64,000 bases of DNA from Marinobacter sp. SS5-14b (GTDB taxonomy: Bacteria > Pseudomonadota > Gammaproteobacteria > Pseudomonadales > Oleiphilaceae): NCBI RefSeq assembly GCF_030541005.1, contig NZ_JASSVM010000003.1, positions 310,001 through 374,000 of the forward strand. Reading direction: 5' to 3'. Below the pieces are notes generated by a model. That model saw only the letters and a list, made by a program, of their open reading frames with translations. It ran no database searches and was not told where the DNA came from. This document shows, piece by piece, positions 9,436 through 17,642 of this stretch (positions are counted from its first letter, which is position 1; each line of letters starts with the position of its first letter). The translations under genes and the position numbers were made by a program.

Positions 9436-10536
9436 TCAGTCTCTGTCAATCGTGCCGGCAAAATACATCTCGATGCGGAAGATCAGTGAGGCTTGGTCTT
9501 TGAAACTTTCCTCCCGGGGAAACTCCAACGCGGGAATCAGTTCTGCGAACAGCCAGTCCTCATAGGCGCGATATCGCCAGGTTATATCGGCAAAATAGTT
9601 TGTGGTACGCCAGGTTGGCTGGCTTTCCCCCAGGATGCCGATGCGTGGGGCAATAACGGACCTCGGGCTTACCCGTTTTCGCACACTGAAAATCTGCGCG
9701 GCGGCGAATTTTTTGTCGCGATGAATCCACTCCAGTTCAGAAGAGGTGTAAAAGTGCCAGTCATTCCAGACCGGCCTGTCGGCGCCCAGCCAGGAGCGGG
9801 AACCCCAGCCGCTCTGGTGATAATAGTAAACCCGCTGCTGAACATTCAGGGCCCAGTTGGTATCTACCTGCCACCCTTTGCGGGCGGTTAAACGCCAGAA
9901 CGCTTCCGGAGGCAGGCGCAGGCGACCACCGACATCCATTGAAAGATTGATGGCATCACCCACATCGGTCAGGAATCGTAACGCACCAGTAGTGTCGGTA
10001 TCCGAGCGTTCCGGCTCAGTCAGTTGTCGGTCTCTCTCTCGTTCCGCAAGGGGAATCTGCTCCTCACTCTCGCTCTCGATAACCAGTCGCAACTTTTCTT
10101 TGGTAGTGGGAACATCCAGTCTGAAACGTACTTCGGGCTTGAACTGAGCCGGATCGCTGTATTCGGATTCCGCGGCGAAGCCCATTCGGAGATAACTCTC
10201 ATTGTTTGGTAAAGCGTGCCGGGAGCCCGATAAGGTTCTGTCGGCCCAGGCGCCGATATTTTGCACAGTGCCACCATGACGGCGCTCCTGGCGAATCACC
10301 CAGTTGGTGAAGTTCATCCACCAGGAGTCTACCGGCTCAGCCCAGTAATCATCGGGTTCAAACGTATAAAACGAAACCGGCAAACGGTAAGGCGACAGCA
10401 CCTCGGCTACCGTGCTGGCCCGAACAGTTACAACCGGTTCGGCACTAAGGGCAAAGGGAGAGGCTGCCAGGAACAGTGGCAGAAAGAAGATACAACGGGT
10501 GAGGTGGTGCAGCGGAAGCCCCTTAACTGAACTCAA
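9436..10536 (-). CDS. Predicted outer-membrane protein of unknown function
   Basis: About 366 residues, rich in Trp, Tyr and Arg, with amphipathic strands (VQQRVYYYHQSGWGSRSW, TNYFADITWRYRAYEDW) ending in an aromatic-rich barrel-like tail. The signal is RCIFFLPLFLAASPFALSA. The true start is unclear: the frame stays open into coaE, and a TTG at 10536 (14 bp overlap with coaE) is the nearest codon giving a normal signal peptide. I do not recognise the family beyond an uncharacterised conserved envelope protein. Likely operon coaE - this gene - trmO. Confidence 0.65.
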   Translation of the reverse strand: MSSVKGLPLHHLTRCIFFLPLFLAASPFALSAEPVVTVRASTVAEVLSPYRLPVSFYTFEPDDYWAEPVDSWWMNFTNWVIRQERRHGGTVQNIGAWADRTLSGSRHALPNNESYLRMGFAAESEYSDPAQFKPEVRFRLDVPTTKEKLRLVIESESEEQIPLAERERDRQLTEPERSDTDTTGALRFLTDVGDAINLSMDVGGRLRLPPEAFWRLTARKGWQVDTNWALNVQQRVYYYHQSGWGSRSWLGADRPVWNDWHFYTSSELEWIHRDKKFAAAQIFSVRKRVSPRSVIAPRIGILGESQPTWRTTNYFADITWRYRAYEDWLFAELIPALEFPREESFKDQASLIFRIEMYFAGTIDRD

Positions 10537-11131
10537 ACAGGAACCGATTATGCAACTCACAAACCTGACGCTCAACCTCATTCAGTGGACGGTTGTTATC
10601 AATAATAGCATCTGCCTGCGAGCGCCGATCTTCCCGGGCCATTTGCGCTGCCATAATGCGCTCAACCTGCTCGCGTGAGTTATCGTCCCGAGCCATGGTG
10701 CGTTCAATCTGAACCGACTCCGGAACGTCGACCACGATGATTTTGGCGGCCAGGCCCCGTTGGTCAGTCTCTAACAGCAGAGGCGAAACCAGCAATACGT
10801 AGGGTAGGGGGTAGTCTTCTGGTTGCAATTGCCGAACCAGCTCCTTGCGAATAACCGGGTGTAGCAACCGTTCAAGCCAGATCCGCTCATCCGGCTCTGC
10901 AAAAACTTTCTGGCGCAATGCTGCACGGTTCAGCGAACCGTCCGCCATAAGCACCCCTTCGCCAAAGTGCTCAGCAATAGCTGCTAACGCCGGCATGCCA
11001 GGCTCAACCACGTCCCGGGCAACATCATCCGCATCCACCCAGTGCACACCCAAATCCCCGAACACGCGCACCACCGTAGACTTCCCGGAGCCAATGCCTC
11101 CGGTCAACCCAACAATCTTCAAGCCAGCCAC
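10523..11131 (-). CDS. coaE: Dephospho-CoA kinase
   Basis: The P-loop is GLTGGIGSGKST near the N-terminus, followed by WVDADDVARDVV and MARDD, the conserved CoaE lid and substrate residues. The enzyme phosphorylates dephospho-CoA to give CoA, the last step of the pathway. Start codons are ambiguous: GTG at 11131 has a GGAG six bases upstream and is preferred; TTG at 11143 or 11122 are possible. Gene order pilD-coaE on the same strand is common in Pseudomonas and Marinobacter, although here a palindromic repeat separates them. Confidence 0.92.
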   Translation of the reverse strand: MAGLKIVGLTGGIGSGKSTVVRVFGDLGVHWVDADDVARDVVEPGMPALAAIAEHFGEGVLMADGSLNRAALRQKVFAEPDERIWLERLLHPVIRKELVRQLQPEDYPLPYVLLVSPLLLETDQRGLAAKIIVVDVPESVQIERTMARDDNSREQVERIMAAQMAREDRRSQADAIIDNNRPLNEVERQVCELHNRFLFEFS

Positions 11132-11194
11132 CAAACACTCCAAACCAAAACGGATGCAAAGGGGTCAATTGCGCCATGCCAAGACGGATACAAA

Positions 11195-11222
11195 GGGGTC
11201 TGACCCCTCGGGGTCAGACCCC
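11195..11222. repeat. REP-like palindrome (GGGGTC-GACCCC family)
   Basis: Two adjacent near-perfect palindromes, GGGGTCTGACCCC and GGGGTCAGACCCC, that can also pair with each other into one long hairpin. Lies between pilD and coaE. A shorter relative, GGGGTCAATT, is at 11161. Strong enough to act as a transcription attenuator within the pilD-coaE unit. Confidence 0.8.
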
Positions 11223-11262
11223 ACCCAAATCAACCGCCAATCACCATCTGGCTTCCTGGCAA

Positions 11263-12138
11263 TCAAACTCCAAGAAACCCAAACCAAAACGTCTGAATTT
11301 CTCCACCAAACCACAAGCAAACCACCCCGGCCACTGCCAGATAAGGCCCGAAAGGAATAGGCACCTCCCGCCCATGCTTTCTGAACACCATAAGACTGAT
11401 GCCAACAATGGCCCCAACCAGTGACGAAATCAGAATAACCGCTGGCAGCAACTGCCACCCAAGCCACGCTCCAAGCGCGGCAAGCAACTTGAAATCCCCA
11501 TGGCCCATACCTTCCTTGCCAGTCACGAGCTTGAACAGCCAGTAAACCGACCAAAGCGAAAGGTATCCGGCAACAGCGCCCCAGAAGGCACTGGCAAAGT
11601 CCGTCAGCACGCCAAAGTAATTCAGCACCAGCCCCAACCACATCAGGGGCAGCGTCATGTTGTCCGGCAGGAGTTGCGTATCAAAATCGATCACGGTCAA
11701 GGCAACCAGAGACCAAATCAGCAGCAAAGCCCATAAAGCAGCCTCTGACGGCCCCAGTAGCGCAACCGTGGCGACAGAGACTAGAGCGGTGAGCGCTTCA
11801 ATGACGGGATATCGAGCGGAGATCGGGGATTTACAGGAGGCGCACTTGCCTCCCAGCATCAACCAACTGATCACCGGAACGTTCTCCCAAGGCCGGATTT
11901 TGTGGCCACACGAAGGGCACGTGGAGGCCGGAGAGGATAGGGTGATTGTAGAATCCTTGGTGCGGTCACCCTCCGGAACCTCCAGAAACTCTTCGCACTG
12001 GCAGCGCCACTCCTGTTGCATCATCTTCGGAAGGCGCAGGATAACGACGTTCAGGAAGCTGCCTATGCAGAGGGAGACGATGGTGACGGTTGGGTAGAGC
12101 AGCCAGGGGGTTGAGAGGAAAGTGTCGAGTGTGGGCAT
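11263..12138 (-). CDS. pilD: Type IV prepilin peptidase / N-methyltransferase PilD
   Basis: 291 residues, inner membrane, multiple hydrophobic helices. It has the cytoplasmic tetracysteine zinc site CPSC (74, 77) and CASC (99, 102). The two catalytic aspartates lie in DFDTQLLPD (about 151-159) and GMGHGDFK (Asp215). It cleaves the leader of PilA-type prepilins after Gly and methylates the new N-terminal Phe. It follows pilC and pilB on the same strand; a stem-loop separates it from pilC. Confidence 0.97.
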   Translation of the reverse strand: MPTLDTFLSTPWLLYPTVTIVSLCIGSFLNVVILRLPKMMQQEWRCQCEEFLEVPEGDRTKDSTITLSSPASTCPSCGHKIRPWENVPVISWLMLGGKCASCKSPISARYPVIEALTALVSVATVALLGPSEAALWALLLIWSLVALTVIDFDTQLLPDNMTLPLMWLGLVLNYFGVLTDFASAFWGAVAGYLSLWSVYWLFKLVTGKEGMGHGDFKLLAALGAWLGWQLLPAVILISSLVGAIVGISLMVFRKHGREVPIPFGPYLAVAGVVCLWFGGEIQTFWFGFLGV

Positions 12139-12182
12139 TGATGTGCTCGGTTGATCTTGCGGTGGTGTTTGGGGCGGTTCAG

Positions 12183-12210
12183 GCCCCTCCGTTGTTTTGT
12201 CGGGAGGGGC
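12183..12210 (-). terminator. Stem-loop between pilC and pilD
   Basis: An 8-bp inverted repeat, GCCCCTCC and GGAGGGGC, around a 12-nt loop in the 101-bp gap after pilC. There is no clear T tract on the pilC side, so it may be an attenuator or RNA-processing site rather than a true terminator. Confidence 0.4.
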
Positions 12211-12239
12211 TCCAATAAGCGTGACGCCGGGATGAGTGG

Positions 12240-13460
12240 TTAGCCGACAACCTGGCCCATCTGGAAGATCGGGAGGTACATTGCAATGATCAAGCCGCCT
12301 ACCAGAACGCCCAGAACGGCCATAATCATGGGCTCCATGAGAGCCGTCAGGTTGTCAACCATGTCATCTACCACGGCTTCGTAGTGCTCGGCTACTTTGG
12401 CCAGCATTTCGTCCAGGTTACCAGACTCCTCACCGATCGCTGTTAATTGAACCGCCATCACAGGGAATACATCTTGTTGGCGCATTGAGACCTGCAACTG
12501 GGTCCCGCTGGACACGTCATTCTTGATGTTCATAATGGCGTCCCGGTACACCGCGTTACCGGTTGCACCTGCAACCGAGTCCAGCGCGTCAACCAAAGGA
12601 ACACCCGCAGCAAAGGTGGTGGAAAGTACCCGGCCGAATTTTGCGACCGCGGATTTGTCGAGGATCTCGCCAACAACTGGAAGCTTCAGCACGTATTTAT
12701 CAACAATATCCGAGAACTTTTGTGAGCGGCGCTTGAACTCCTTAAAGAGGAATATGGTACCTACGATGCCGAGGAGGACGACAAACCACCAGGTCTGAAG
12801 CCATTCAGAAAGCCTTACTACCATTTGGGTGAAAACAGGGAGTTCCGCGCCAAAGCCTTGGAATAGGCTCTCAAATTGAGGGACTACCTTGACCAAAAGG
12901 ATTGCTGTCACCACAATCGCAACCACAACAACCGCAATTGGGTAGGTCATGGCTTTCTTGACCTTTTTCTTGAGCAGCTCTGTTTTTTCAAGGTAGGTTG
13001 CAATTCTGTCAAGCATGGCCTCCAGTGCACCCGCTTGTTCGCCGGAGTCCACCAAGTTGCAGTACAGGTCATCAAAGTGCTTCGGGTGTTTGCGAAGAGC
13101 GGAAGCGAAGCCGGAGCCGGACGAGATGTCGTTCCGTATTGCCATCACCAGCTCTTGCAAACCTTTGTTTTCAAGGCCGTCAGCCACAATGTCGAAGCTT
13201 TGCACCAATGGCACGCCGGCTTTCATCATTGTGGCTAATTGACGAGTTAACATGGCGATGTCAAATGGCGTAATTTTTTTGCTGCCACCAAACAACGGTT
13301 TTGACTTTTTCTTCACCTTGTCGGGAATGATCCCCTGCTTACGAAGCTGAGCTTTAACCAGCGCCATATTGGAGCCGTTAAGTTCACCTTTGGCTTTGTT
13401 ACCCTTCCGGTCTTTGCCTTCCCAAACGTACGATTCCAGCTTCTGTGATTTTTCTGCCAT
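12240..13460 (-). CDS. pilC: Type IV pilus inner-membrane platform protein PilC
   Basis: 406 residues (typical PilC length). Two GspF/T2SSF repeats are visible: FDIAMLTRQLATMMKAGVPLVQSFD in the first half and AKFGRVLSTTFAAGVPLVDALD in the second. Membrane segments include AVVVVAIVVTAILLV and the C-terminal MAVLGVLVGGLIIAMYLPIF. PilC couples the PilB and PilT ATPases to pilin assembly at the inner membrane. It starts 2 bp after the pilB stop, so the two are translationally linked. Confidence 0.97.
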   Translation of the reverse strand: MAEKSQKLESYVWEGKDRKGNKAKGELNGSNMALVKAQLRKQGIIPDKVKKKSKPLFGGSKKITPFDIAMLTRQLATMMKAGVPLVQSFDIVADGLENKGLQELVMAIRNDISSGSGFASALRKHPKHFDDLYCNLVDSGEQAGALEAMLDRIATYLEKTELLKKKVKKAMTYPIAVVVVAIVVTAILLVKVVPQFESLFQGFGAELPVFTQMVVRLSEWLQTWWFVVLLGIVGTIFLFKEFKRRSQKFSDIVDKYVLKLPVVGEILDKSAVAKFGRVLSTTFAAGVPLVDALDSVAGATGNAVYRDAIMNIKNDVSSGTQLQVSMRQQDVFPVMAVQLTAIGEESGNLDEMLAKVAEHYEAVVDDMVDNLTALMEPMIMAVLGVLVGGLIIAMYLPIFQMGQVVG

Positions 13461-13462
13461 GC

Positions 13463-15175
13463 TTAATCCTTCGTCACGCGGTTGGCTTCTTCAAGGCTCG
13501 TCACGCCCTGCATAACTTTCATGAGGGCCGATTGCCTGAGAGTGCGGAAGCCTTCCGCCTGAGCCTGTTTTGCAATTTTAATCGAACTGGCTTCTTCCAT
13601 AATCATGTTTGCCAGCTCGTCGGTAATCTTGACCACCTCGTAAATACCAACGCGGCCTTTATATCCTCCAGTGCATTTATCACAGCCCTTAGGGCGGAAC
13701 AACGTAAAGCCTGTATCAATTTGTTCTTGTGTGAACCCTTCCGTCAAAAGCACGTCTTTCGGGATGTCTGCGGGCTGTTTGCAACTACACAGTCGGCGGC
13801 CGAGTCGTTGAGCAATGATCAGGCTCACGGAGGTGGCGATGTTGAAGGCGGGCACCCCCATGTTCATCATCCGCGTCAGGGTTTCAGCGGCACTGTTGGT
13901 GTGAAGGGTAGACAGAACCAGGTGCCCGGTTTGGGCCGCCTTGATTGCTATGTTGGCGGTTTCCAGGTCTCGAATCTCACCTACCATGATGACGTCCGGG
14001 TCTTGCCGCAGGAAGGCCCGCAGTGCTTCGGCGAAACCGAGGCCCACTCTGGTGTTCACGTTGACCTGATTGATGCCCTCCAGGTTGATTTCAGCCGGGT
14101 CTTCAGCGGTGGAAATGTTGATGCCTGGCGTGTTCAAAATATTAAGGCCGGTGTAGAGGGAAACTGTTTTACCGGAGCCTGTCGGACCAGTCACCAGGAT
14201 CATGCCCTGCGGCTGTGCAAGCGCATCCAGGTATAACTTCTTCTGGTCTTCTTCGTAGCCAAGTACATCAATCCCTAATTTCGCTTGGCTGGGGTCAAGA
14301 ATCCGCAATACAATTTTCTCACCCCACAGCGTGGGCAGGGTGTTTACCCGGAAATCGATGGCCTTGGTTTTGGACAGCTTCATCTTGATCCTGCCATCCT
14401 GGGGCACTCTCCGCTCCGATATATCCAACTGGGCCATGATCTTCACCCGAGCTGAAATTTTCGGCGCAAGCTTAATCGAAGGGCGAGAAACCTCTTTCAG
14501 AATGCCGTCGGTCCGGTAGCGAACCCGATAGGTTTTTTCATAGGGTTCAAAGTGTATGTCTGAAGCGCCACCACGGATGGCGTCCAGCAGCATTTTGTTG
14601 ACGTATTTTACAATAGGGGCATCGTCAACTTCGGCTGTAGACGCCGTGCTGTCCTCGTCGCCTTCGCCCCCTTCCGTTTCTACGCCTTCCAGGTCGGCAT
14701 CGTCCAGATCGCCCATCGTGTTGTCCTGGGACTCCAGATACTTATCGATGGCAGCTCGCAGCTTGGCGTCGTCAACCAGAACCGCATCCGTGCTCAGCCC
14801 CGTGTTGAACTTGATTTCATCCAGTGCCTGAATGTTCGTCGGGTCTGAAACAGCAATAAACAACCGGTTACCTCTTTTGTACAGAGGTAGGGCGTTGTGT
14901 TTGCGGATCAGCTTCTCGTCAACGGACTTCTCCGGCATCATTTCGGGAAGGAACGAGTCCAGATCCAGTACCGAAACGCCAAACTCCATGGCTGCTGAAA
15001 ACGCCAGCTTGGAACTGTCCGCCAGATCGTTCTGGGTCAGATAGGTGATGAGAGGAATGCGGCTCTGAGAGGCCTGAATAAAGGCATCTTTTGCGATGTC
15101 TTCGTCTAGAAGCCCATCATCCACAAATCGACGGGCCAGGCCCGTAAGCGTTACGTTTCGGTTGCTGCTCGCCAT
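13463..15175 (-). CDS. pilB: Type IV pilus extension ATPase PilB
   Basis: 570 residues. An N-terminal MshEN-like domain is followed by an acidic linker (about 150-185), then the secretion ATPase core: Walker A GPTGSGKT (330-337), Asp box, Walker B DPDVIMVGEIRD (392-403) and His box TGHLVLSTLHTN. A zinc tetracysteine C463/C465...C498/C501 follows. It powers pilin polymerisation. It is transcribed divergently from pilA across a 389-bp regulatory gap. Confidence 0.97.
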   Translation of the reverse strand: MASSNRNVTLTGLARRFVDDGLLDEDIAKDAFIQASQSRIPLITYLTQNDLADSSKLAFSAAMEFGVSVLDLDSFLPEMMPEKSVDEKLIRKHNALPLYKRGNRLFIAVSDPTNIQALDEIKFNTGLSTDAVLVDDAKLRAAIDKYLESQDNTMGDLDDADLEGVETEGGEGDEDSTASTAEVDDAPIVKYVNKMLLDAIRGGASDIHFEPYEKTYRVRYRTDGILKEVSRPSIKLAPKISARVKIMAQLDISERRVPQDGRIKMKLSKTKAIDFRVNTLPTLWGEKIVLRILDPSQAKLGIDVLGYEEDQKKLYLDALAQPQGMILVTGPTGSGKTVSLYTGLNILNTPGINISTAEDPAEINLEGINQVNVNTRVGLGFAEALRAFLRQDPDVIMVGEIRDLETANIAIKAAQTGHLVLSTLHTNSAAETLTRMMNMGVPAFNIATSVSLIIAQRLGRRLCSCKQPADIPKDVLLTEGFTQEQIDTGFTLFRPKGCDKCTGGYKGRVGIYEVVKITDELANMIMEEASSIKIAKQAQAEGFRTLRQSALMKVMQGVTSLEEANRVTKD

Positions 15176-15455
15176 AAATGCTCTGAGGAAAGTCTTATAA
15201 GTGGCTGAATCTCGGATTTATGAACCAGAGTTTAGATGGATGACCCTGCTTTGGAAAGCGGGGTGTGTCTCAGGTTTGATCTTTCTCAGAGACATGCAGA
15301 TAAAAGTGGCCTGTCTGAAATTGCCGGCTTGGGTGACGGAAATTGTCACCTTTGGGCGGGGAGGGGCACCAGGGTTTGGGTGTGTGGACTGGCGTGGTTG
15401 GCGTTTTTTGATTTAAGTCACTGTGTGAACGCTGATTTTTAACATTTTCTTGCAA

Positions 15456-15472
15456 TTGGCATGGTGCCTGCT
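15456..15472 (+). promoter_or_regulatory. Sigma-54 (RpoN) promoter of pilA
   Basis: TTGGCATGGTGCCTGCT: the invariant GG (15458-59) and GC (15470-71) are exactly 10 bp apart, as required for RpoN. It lies about 95 bp upstream of the pilA start. The remaining pilB-pilA gap (15176-15455) contains three TGTC motifs near 15266, 15312 and 15344, the kind of short sites bound by the activator PilR in Pseudomonas; assignment of those sites is inference. Nothing else coding was seen in this 389-bp gap. Confidence 0.8.
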
Positions 15473-15564
15473 TAAGTTACACCACGCTCAGCGCGGAAAC
15501 GGGGCAACGCTCCACCGCCCCGGAGCTGGATAAACGAAAAATGACAACTCTTGAGGTTGATAAC

Positions 15565-16077
15565 ATGCAAAAGATTCAGATGAACAAAGGTCAGCAGGGT
15601 TTTACTCTGATTGAACTGATGATCGTTGTGGCGATTATTGGTATTTTGGCGGCTGTGGCTATACCGGCGTATCAGGATTATACCATACGGGCCAAGGTCT
15701 CTGAGGGATTGACGCTTTCGTCATCGCTGAAAACGGCTATTACAGAGACATTTCAGAGCCGTGGGCCTGGGACTATGGTCTGCTCGACTAAGGTTGAATG
15801 TGATGCGATAGGGGCTACTTTGCTTGATACAAACGCATTGACTGGTAACGCGAACGTGGCGTCTGTGCTGAGTGACACTAAAGGCGTGATTACAATTAGC
15901 TATAAGACGTCTGTTGTGCCAGCGGCTACTAATACACTGCTTCTGACTCCGGTTGAGGGTGACGGAACTACAGTGCTTGAGTTGGATAATGTTGCTAACG
16001 CTGGAAAGCAGGTGAGTTGGAGCTGTAGCATCAATGGCACACTTGAAGACAAGTACCGCCCAGCTAACTGCCGTTAA
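15565..16077 (+). CDS. pilA: Type IV major pilin PilA
   Basis: About 170 residues from ATG 15565, which has GAGG 8 bp upstream; an ATG at 15541 lacks a good ribosome site. The leader [12 protein letters not shown] is cut before Phe, giving [20 protein letters not shown] with Glu at +5, the classic type IVa pilin N-terminus. Four Cys follow the helix: VC and EC in the middle, and a C-terminal pair (WSC...ANC) that forms the D-loop disulphide. The gene is followed at once by the repeat islet. No silent pilin copy was found nearby. Confidence 0.96.
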   Translation: MQKIQMNKGQQGFTLIELMIVVAIIGILAAVAIPAYQDYTIRAKVSEGLTLSSSLKTAITETFQSRGPGTMVCSTKVECDAIGATLLDTNALTGNANVASVLSDTKGVITISYKTSVVPAATNTLLLTPVEGDGTTVLELDNVANAGKQVSWSCSINGTLEDKYRPANCR

Positions 16078-16149
16078 TAAAGATCCAAAGCTGATCATGG
16101 ACAGGCACTGAAGTTGATCATGGACAGGCACTAGCCTGACCAGATCCCC

Positions 16150-16180
16150 AAAGGCCCGGTGGTTTCGACCCCGGGCCTTT
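16150..16180 (+). terminator. GC-rich stem-loop, probable pilA terminator, repeated five times
   Basis: AAAGGCCCGG and CCGGGCCTTT form a 9-10 bp stem; inside it GGT and ACC close a TTCG tetraloop with one bulged T. This is the first copy after pilA and a plausible rho-independent terminator, though only a short T run follows. Further copies: 16363-16395 (variant loop), 16549-16579, 16774-16804 and 17454-17484 (GGCGCGG variant). At least four are preceded by the same TGACCAGAT junction from a hairpin repeat unit. Confidence 0.6.
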
Positions 16181-16611
16181 GTCACTGATCATGGACAGGC
16201 ACTAGCCCAGGCTGATCATGTAATGATTGATCATGGACAGGCACTAATGATCATGGACAGGCACTCGCCCTGATCATGGACCAGATCCATCATGGACAAG
16301 ATCCATCATAAGAAGAAAATAATCATGGACAGGCACAGCTAGCTTAGCCTGACTTGATTCCCAAAGGCCCGGTGGTTTTCGAACCCCGGGCCTTTGCTGT
16401 TTCGAGCCTGACCGTGGACAGGCACTAGCCTGACCGGATCAATCATGGACAGGCACTAGCCTGACCAGATCCCCAAAAAACTGGACAATAATCATGGACA
16501 GGCACTAGCCTGACCATCATGGGCAGGCACTAGCCTGACCAGATCCCCAAAGGCCCGGTGGTTTCGACCCCGGGCCTTTGTCGTTTCTGGCTTTCGGTTT
16601 TACAAAAAAAT

Positions 16612-16742
16612 TGATCATGGACAGGCACTAGCCAAACTGATCATGGACAGGCACTAGCCAAACTGATCATGGACAGGCACTAGCCAAACTGATCATGGAC
16701 AGGCACTAGCCAAACTGATCATGGACAGGCACTAGCCTGACC
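16612..16742. repeat. Perfect 26-bp tandem repeat, five units
   Basis: Units start at 16612, 16638, 16664, 16690 and 16716, each exactly 26 bp apart. The first four end in CTAGCCAAAC instead of CTAGCCTGACC, so their hairpin is shortened to GGC/GCC. The identity of the units points to recent expansion by slippage or unequal recombination. Confidence 0.9.
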
Positions 16743-17326
16743 AATGGACAGGCACTAGCCTGACCAGATCCCCAAAGGCCCGGCGGTTTCGACCCCGGGC
16801 CTTTGTTGTTTCTGGTTTTCGATTTGCTGCGTCTAATTCGGGGTTATGACAAAACGGCGGCGGCATTCCACCGTGAATTGTGGAAATCTGCCGATTTCAG
16901 GCGAGCGACGTCCTCGGCGGGCGCGCCGATAGTCTGATTTGAGAAAGAAGGGGAGGGAGCCTAAGCCGCTCGTCGTCGCCGTCCAGGATTTCGGTAATCC
17001 TGATAGCTATCTTCAAAGGCTGTCGCCCGGTGGCACCACCGTTCCGGGTCCAGATTCAGCCGTTCCAGAATCGGCAGCGCGTTTTCGTCAATAGCGCCCC
17101 GTTTGTCACTCCGGCTGATCCGCCCGGTGCAATCCACCAGTTCCAGGTAATCTTCAAAGCTGAACAGTATTCCGCGCTGAAAACCATTCCGAATGACTCC
17201 CTCAAAACCCAGTAGCGGTTTTAACGGTACCGCAAAATCATTCAGTGCCTGCTGTTCCGTCTGTCGTGCAATGGCTTCCGCCAGATTGAAGCTAGGATGA
17301 ATGCGTTCCTTGATGCTGGTGTGTTC
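16743..17326. repeat. Segmental duplication (first copy) of the transposase 3' region
   Basis: About 585 bp, from a repeat unit through the stem-loop, a ~150-bp spacer (shared phrases CCACCGTGAATT and CTGCCGATTTCAGGCGAGCG) and the 3' part of the transposase gene, recurs at about 17424-18008 with an offset near 680-682 bp. The copies differ at scattered bases and by small indels, so the duplication is not brand new. Confidence 0.85.
16963..17325 (-). pseudogene. Truncated copy of the Y1 transposase gene
   Basis: Minus-strand sequence matching the last ~120 codons of the complete transposase at 17643-18608, including the region read there as PLLGFEGVIRNGFQRGILFSF. The 5' part is missing: homology stops at about 17325, immediately before a hairpin repeat unit beginning at 17330. 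A one-base loss at the GACAAACGGGGC stretch (about 17092-17105) also appears to break the frame. A non-functional remnant. Confidence 0.8.
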
Positions 17327-17329
17327 AGC

Positions 17330-17445
17330 TGATCATGGACAGGCACTAGCCTGACCGCAGTAGTCAATAAAGCATTTTTCACCGGCCTTGTGGATCTGGC
17401 GCATGGAGCGCTTTTAGCTGATCATGGACAGGCACTAGCCTGACC
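17330..17445. repeat. Two direct hairpin-repeat units flanking a 58-bp unique segment
   Basis: Full units at 17330-17356 and 17419-17445, both preceded by AGC, bracket a short segment (about 17357-17415) that matches nothing else I see in the window. The arrangement looks like a small insert carried between two direct repeats. Confidence 0.75.
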
Positions 17446-17642
17446 AGATTCTCAAAGGCGCGGAGGTTTCGACCCCGGGCCTTTGTCGTTTCTGGCTTTC
17501 GGTTTCACTGCGTCTATTTCGGGGTTATGGCGAAACAGCGGTGCTATCCCACCGTGAATTCTGGAAATCTGCCGATTTCAGGCGAGCGACGTCCTCGGCG
17601 TGCGCGCCGATAGTTAAATTTGAAAAAGAAGGGGGAGGGAGT

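Larger units (their letters stand above)
16092..16765. repeat. Array of 26-27 bp hairpin repeats downstream of pilA
   Basis: About sixteen copies of a unit that starts TGATCATGGACAGGC and ends ACTAGCCTGACC. The arms CAGGC and GCCTG with an ACTA loop form a hairpin, extended by GG/CC across an A-A mismatch. Unit starts read by eye: 16092, 16115, 16186, 16228, 16248, 16322, 16413, 16442, 16491, 16517, 16612, 16638, 16664, 16690, 16716, 16743; truncated bits lie at 16213, 16271 and 16288. Spacing is irregular except for the tandem stretch. Four copies of a second stem-loop (see 16150) are interspersed. Two further units lie at 17330 and 17419, and degenerate ones at about 19334 and 19373. Confidence 0.85.

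Noticed and set aside
16150..16180. tRNA gene or tRNA fragment (GGTTTCGACCCC looks like a T arm)
   Set aside because: No acceptor, D or anticodon arms surround it; the sequence is the loop side of a longer stem-loop repeated five times.
16612..16742. CRISPR array
   Set aside because: The units are 26-bp tandem repeats with no unique spacers, and no cas genes are present.
15565..17642. Silent pilin cassettes for antigenic variation
   Set aside because: The repeats downstream of pilA contain no pilin-coding fragments; only transposase sequence and hairpins are present.
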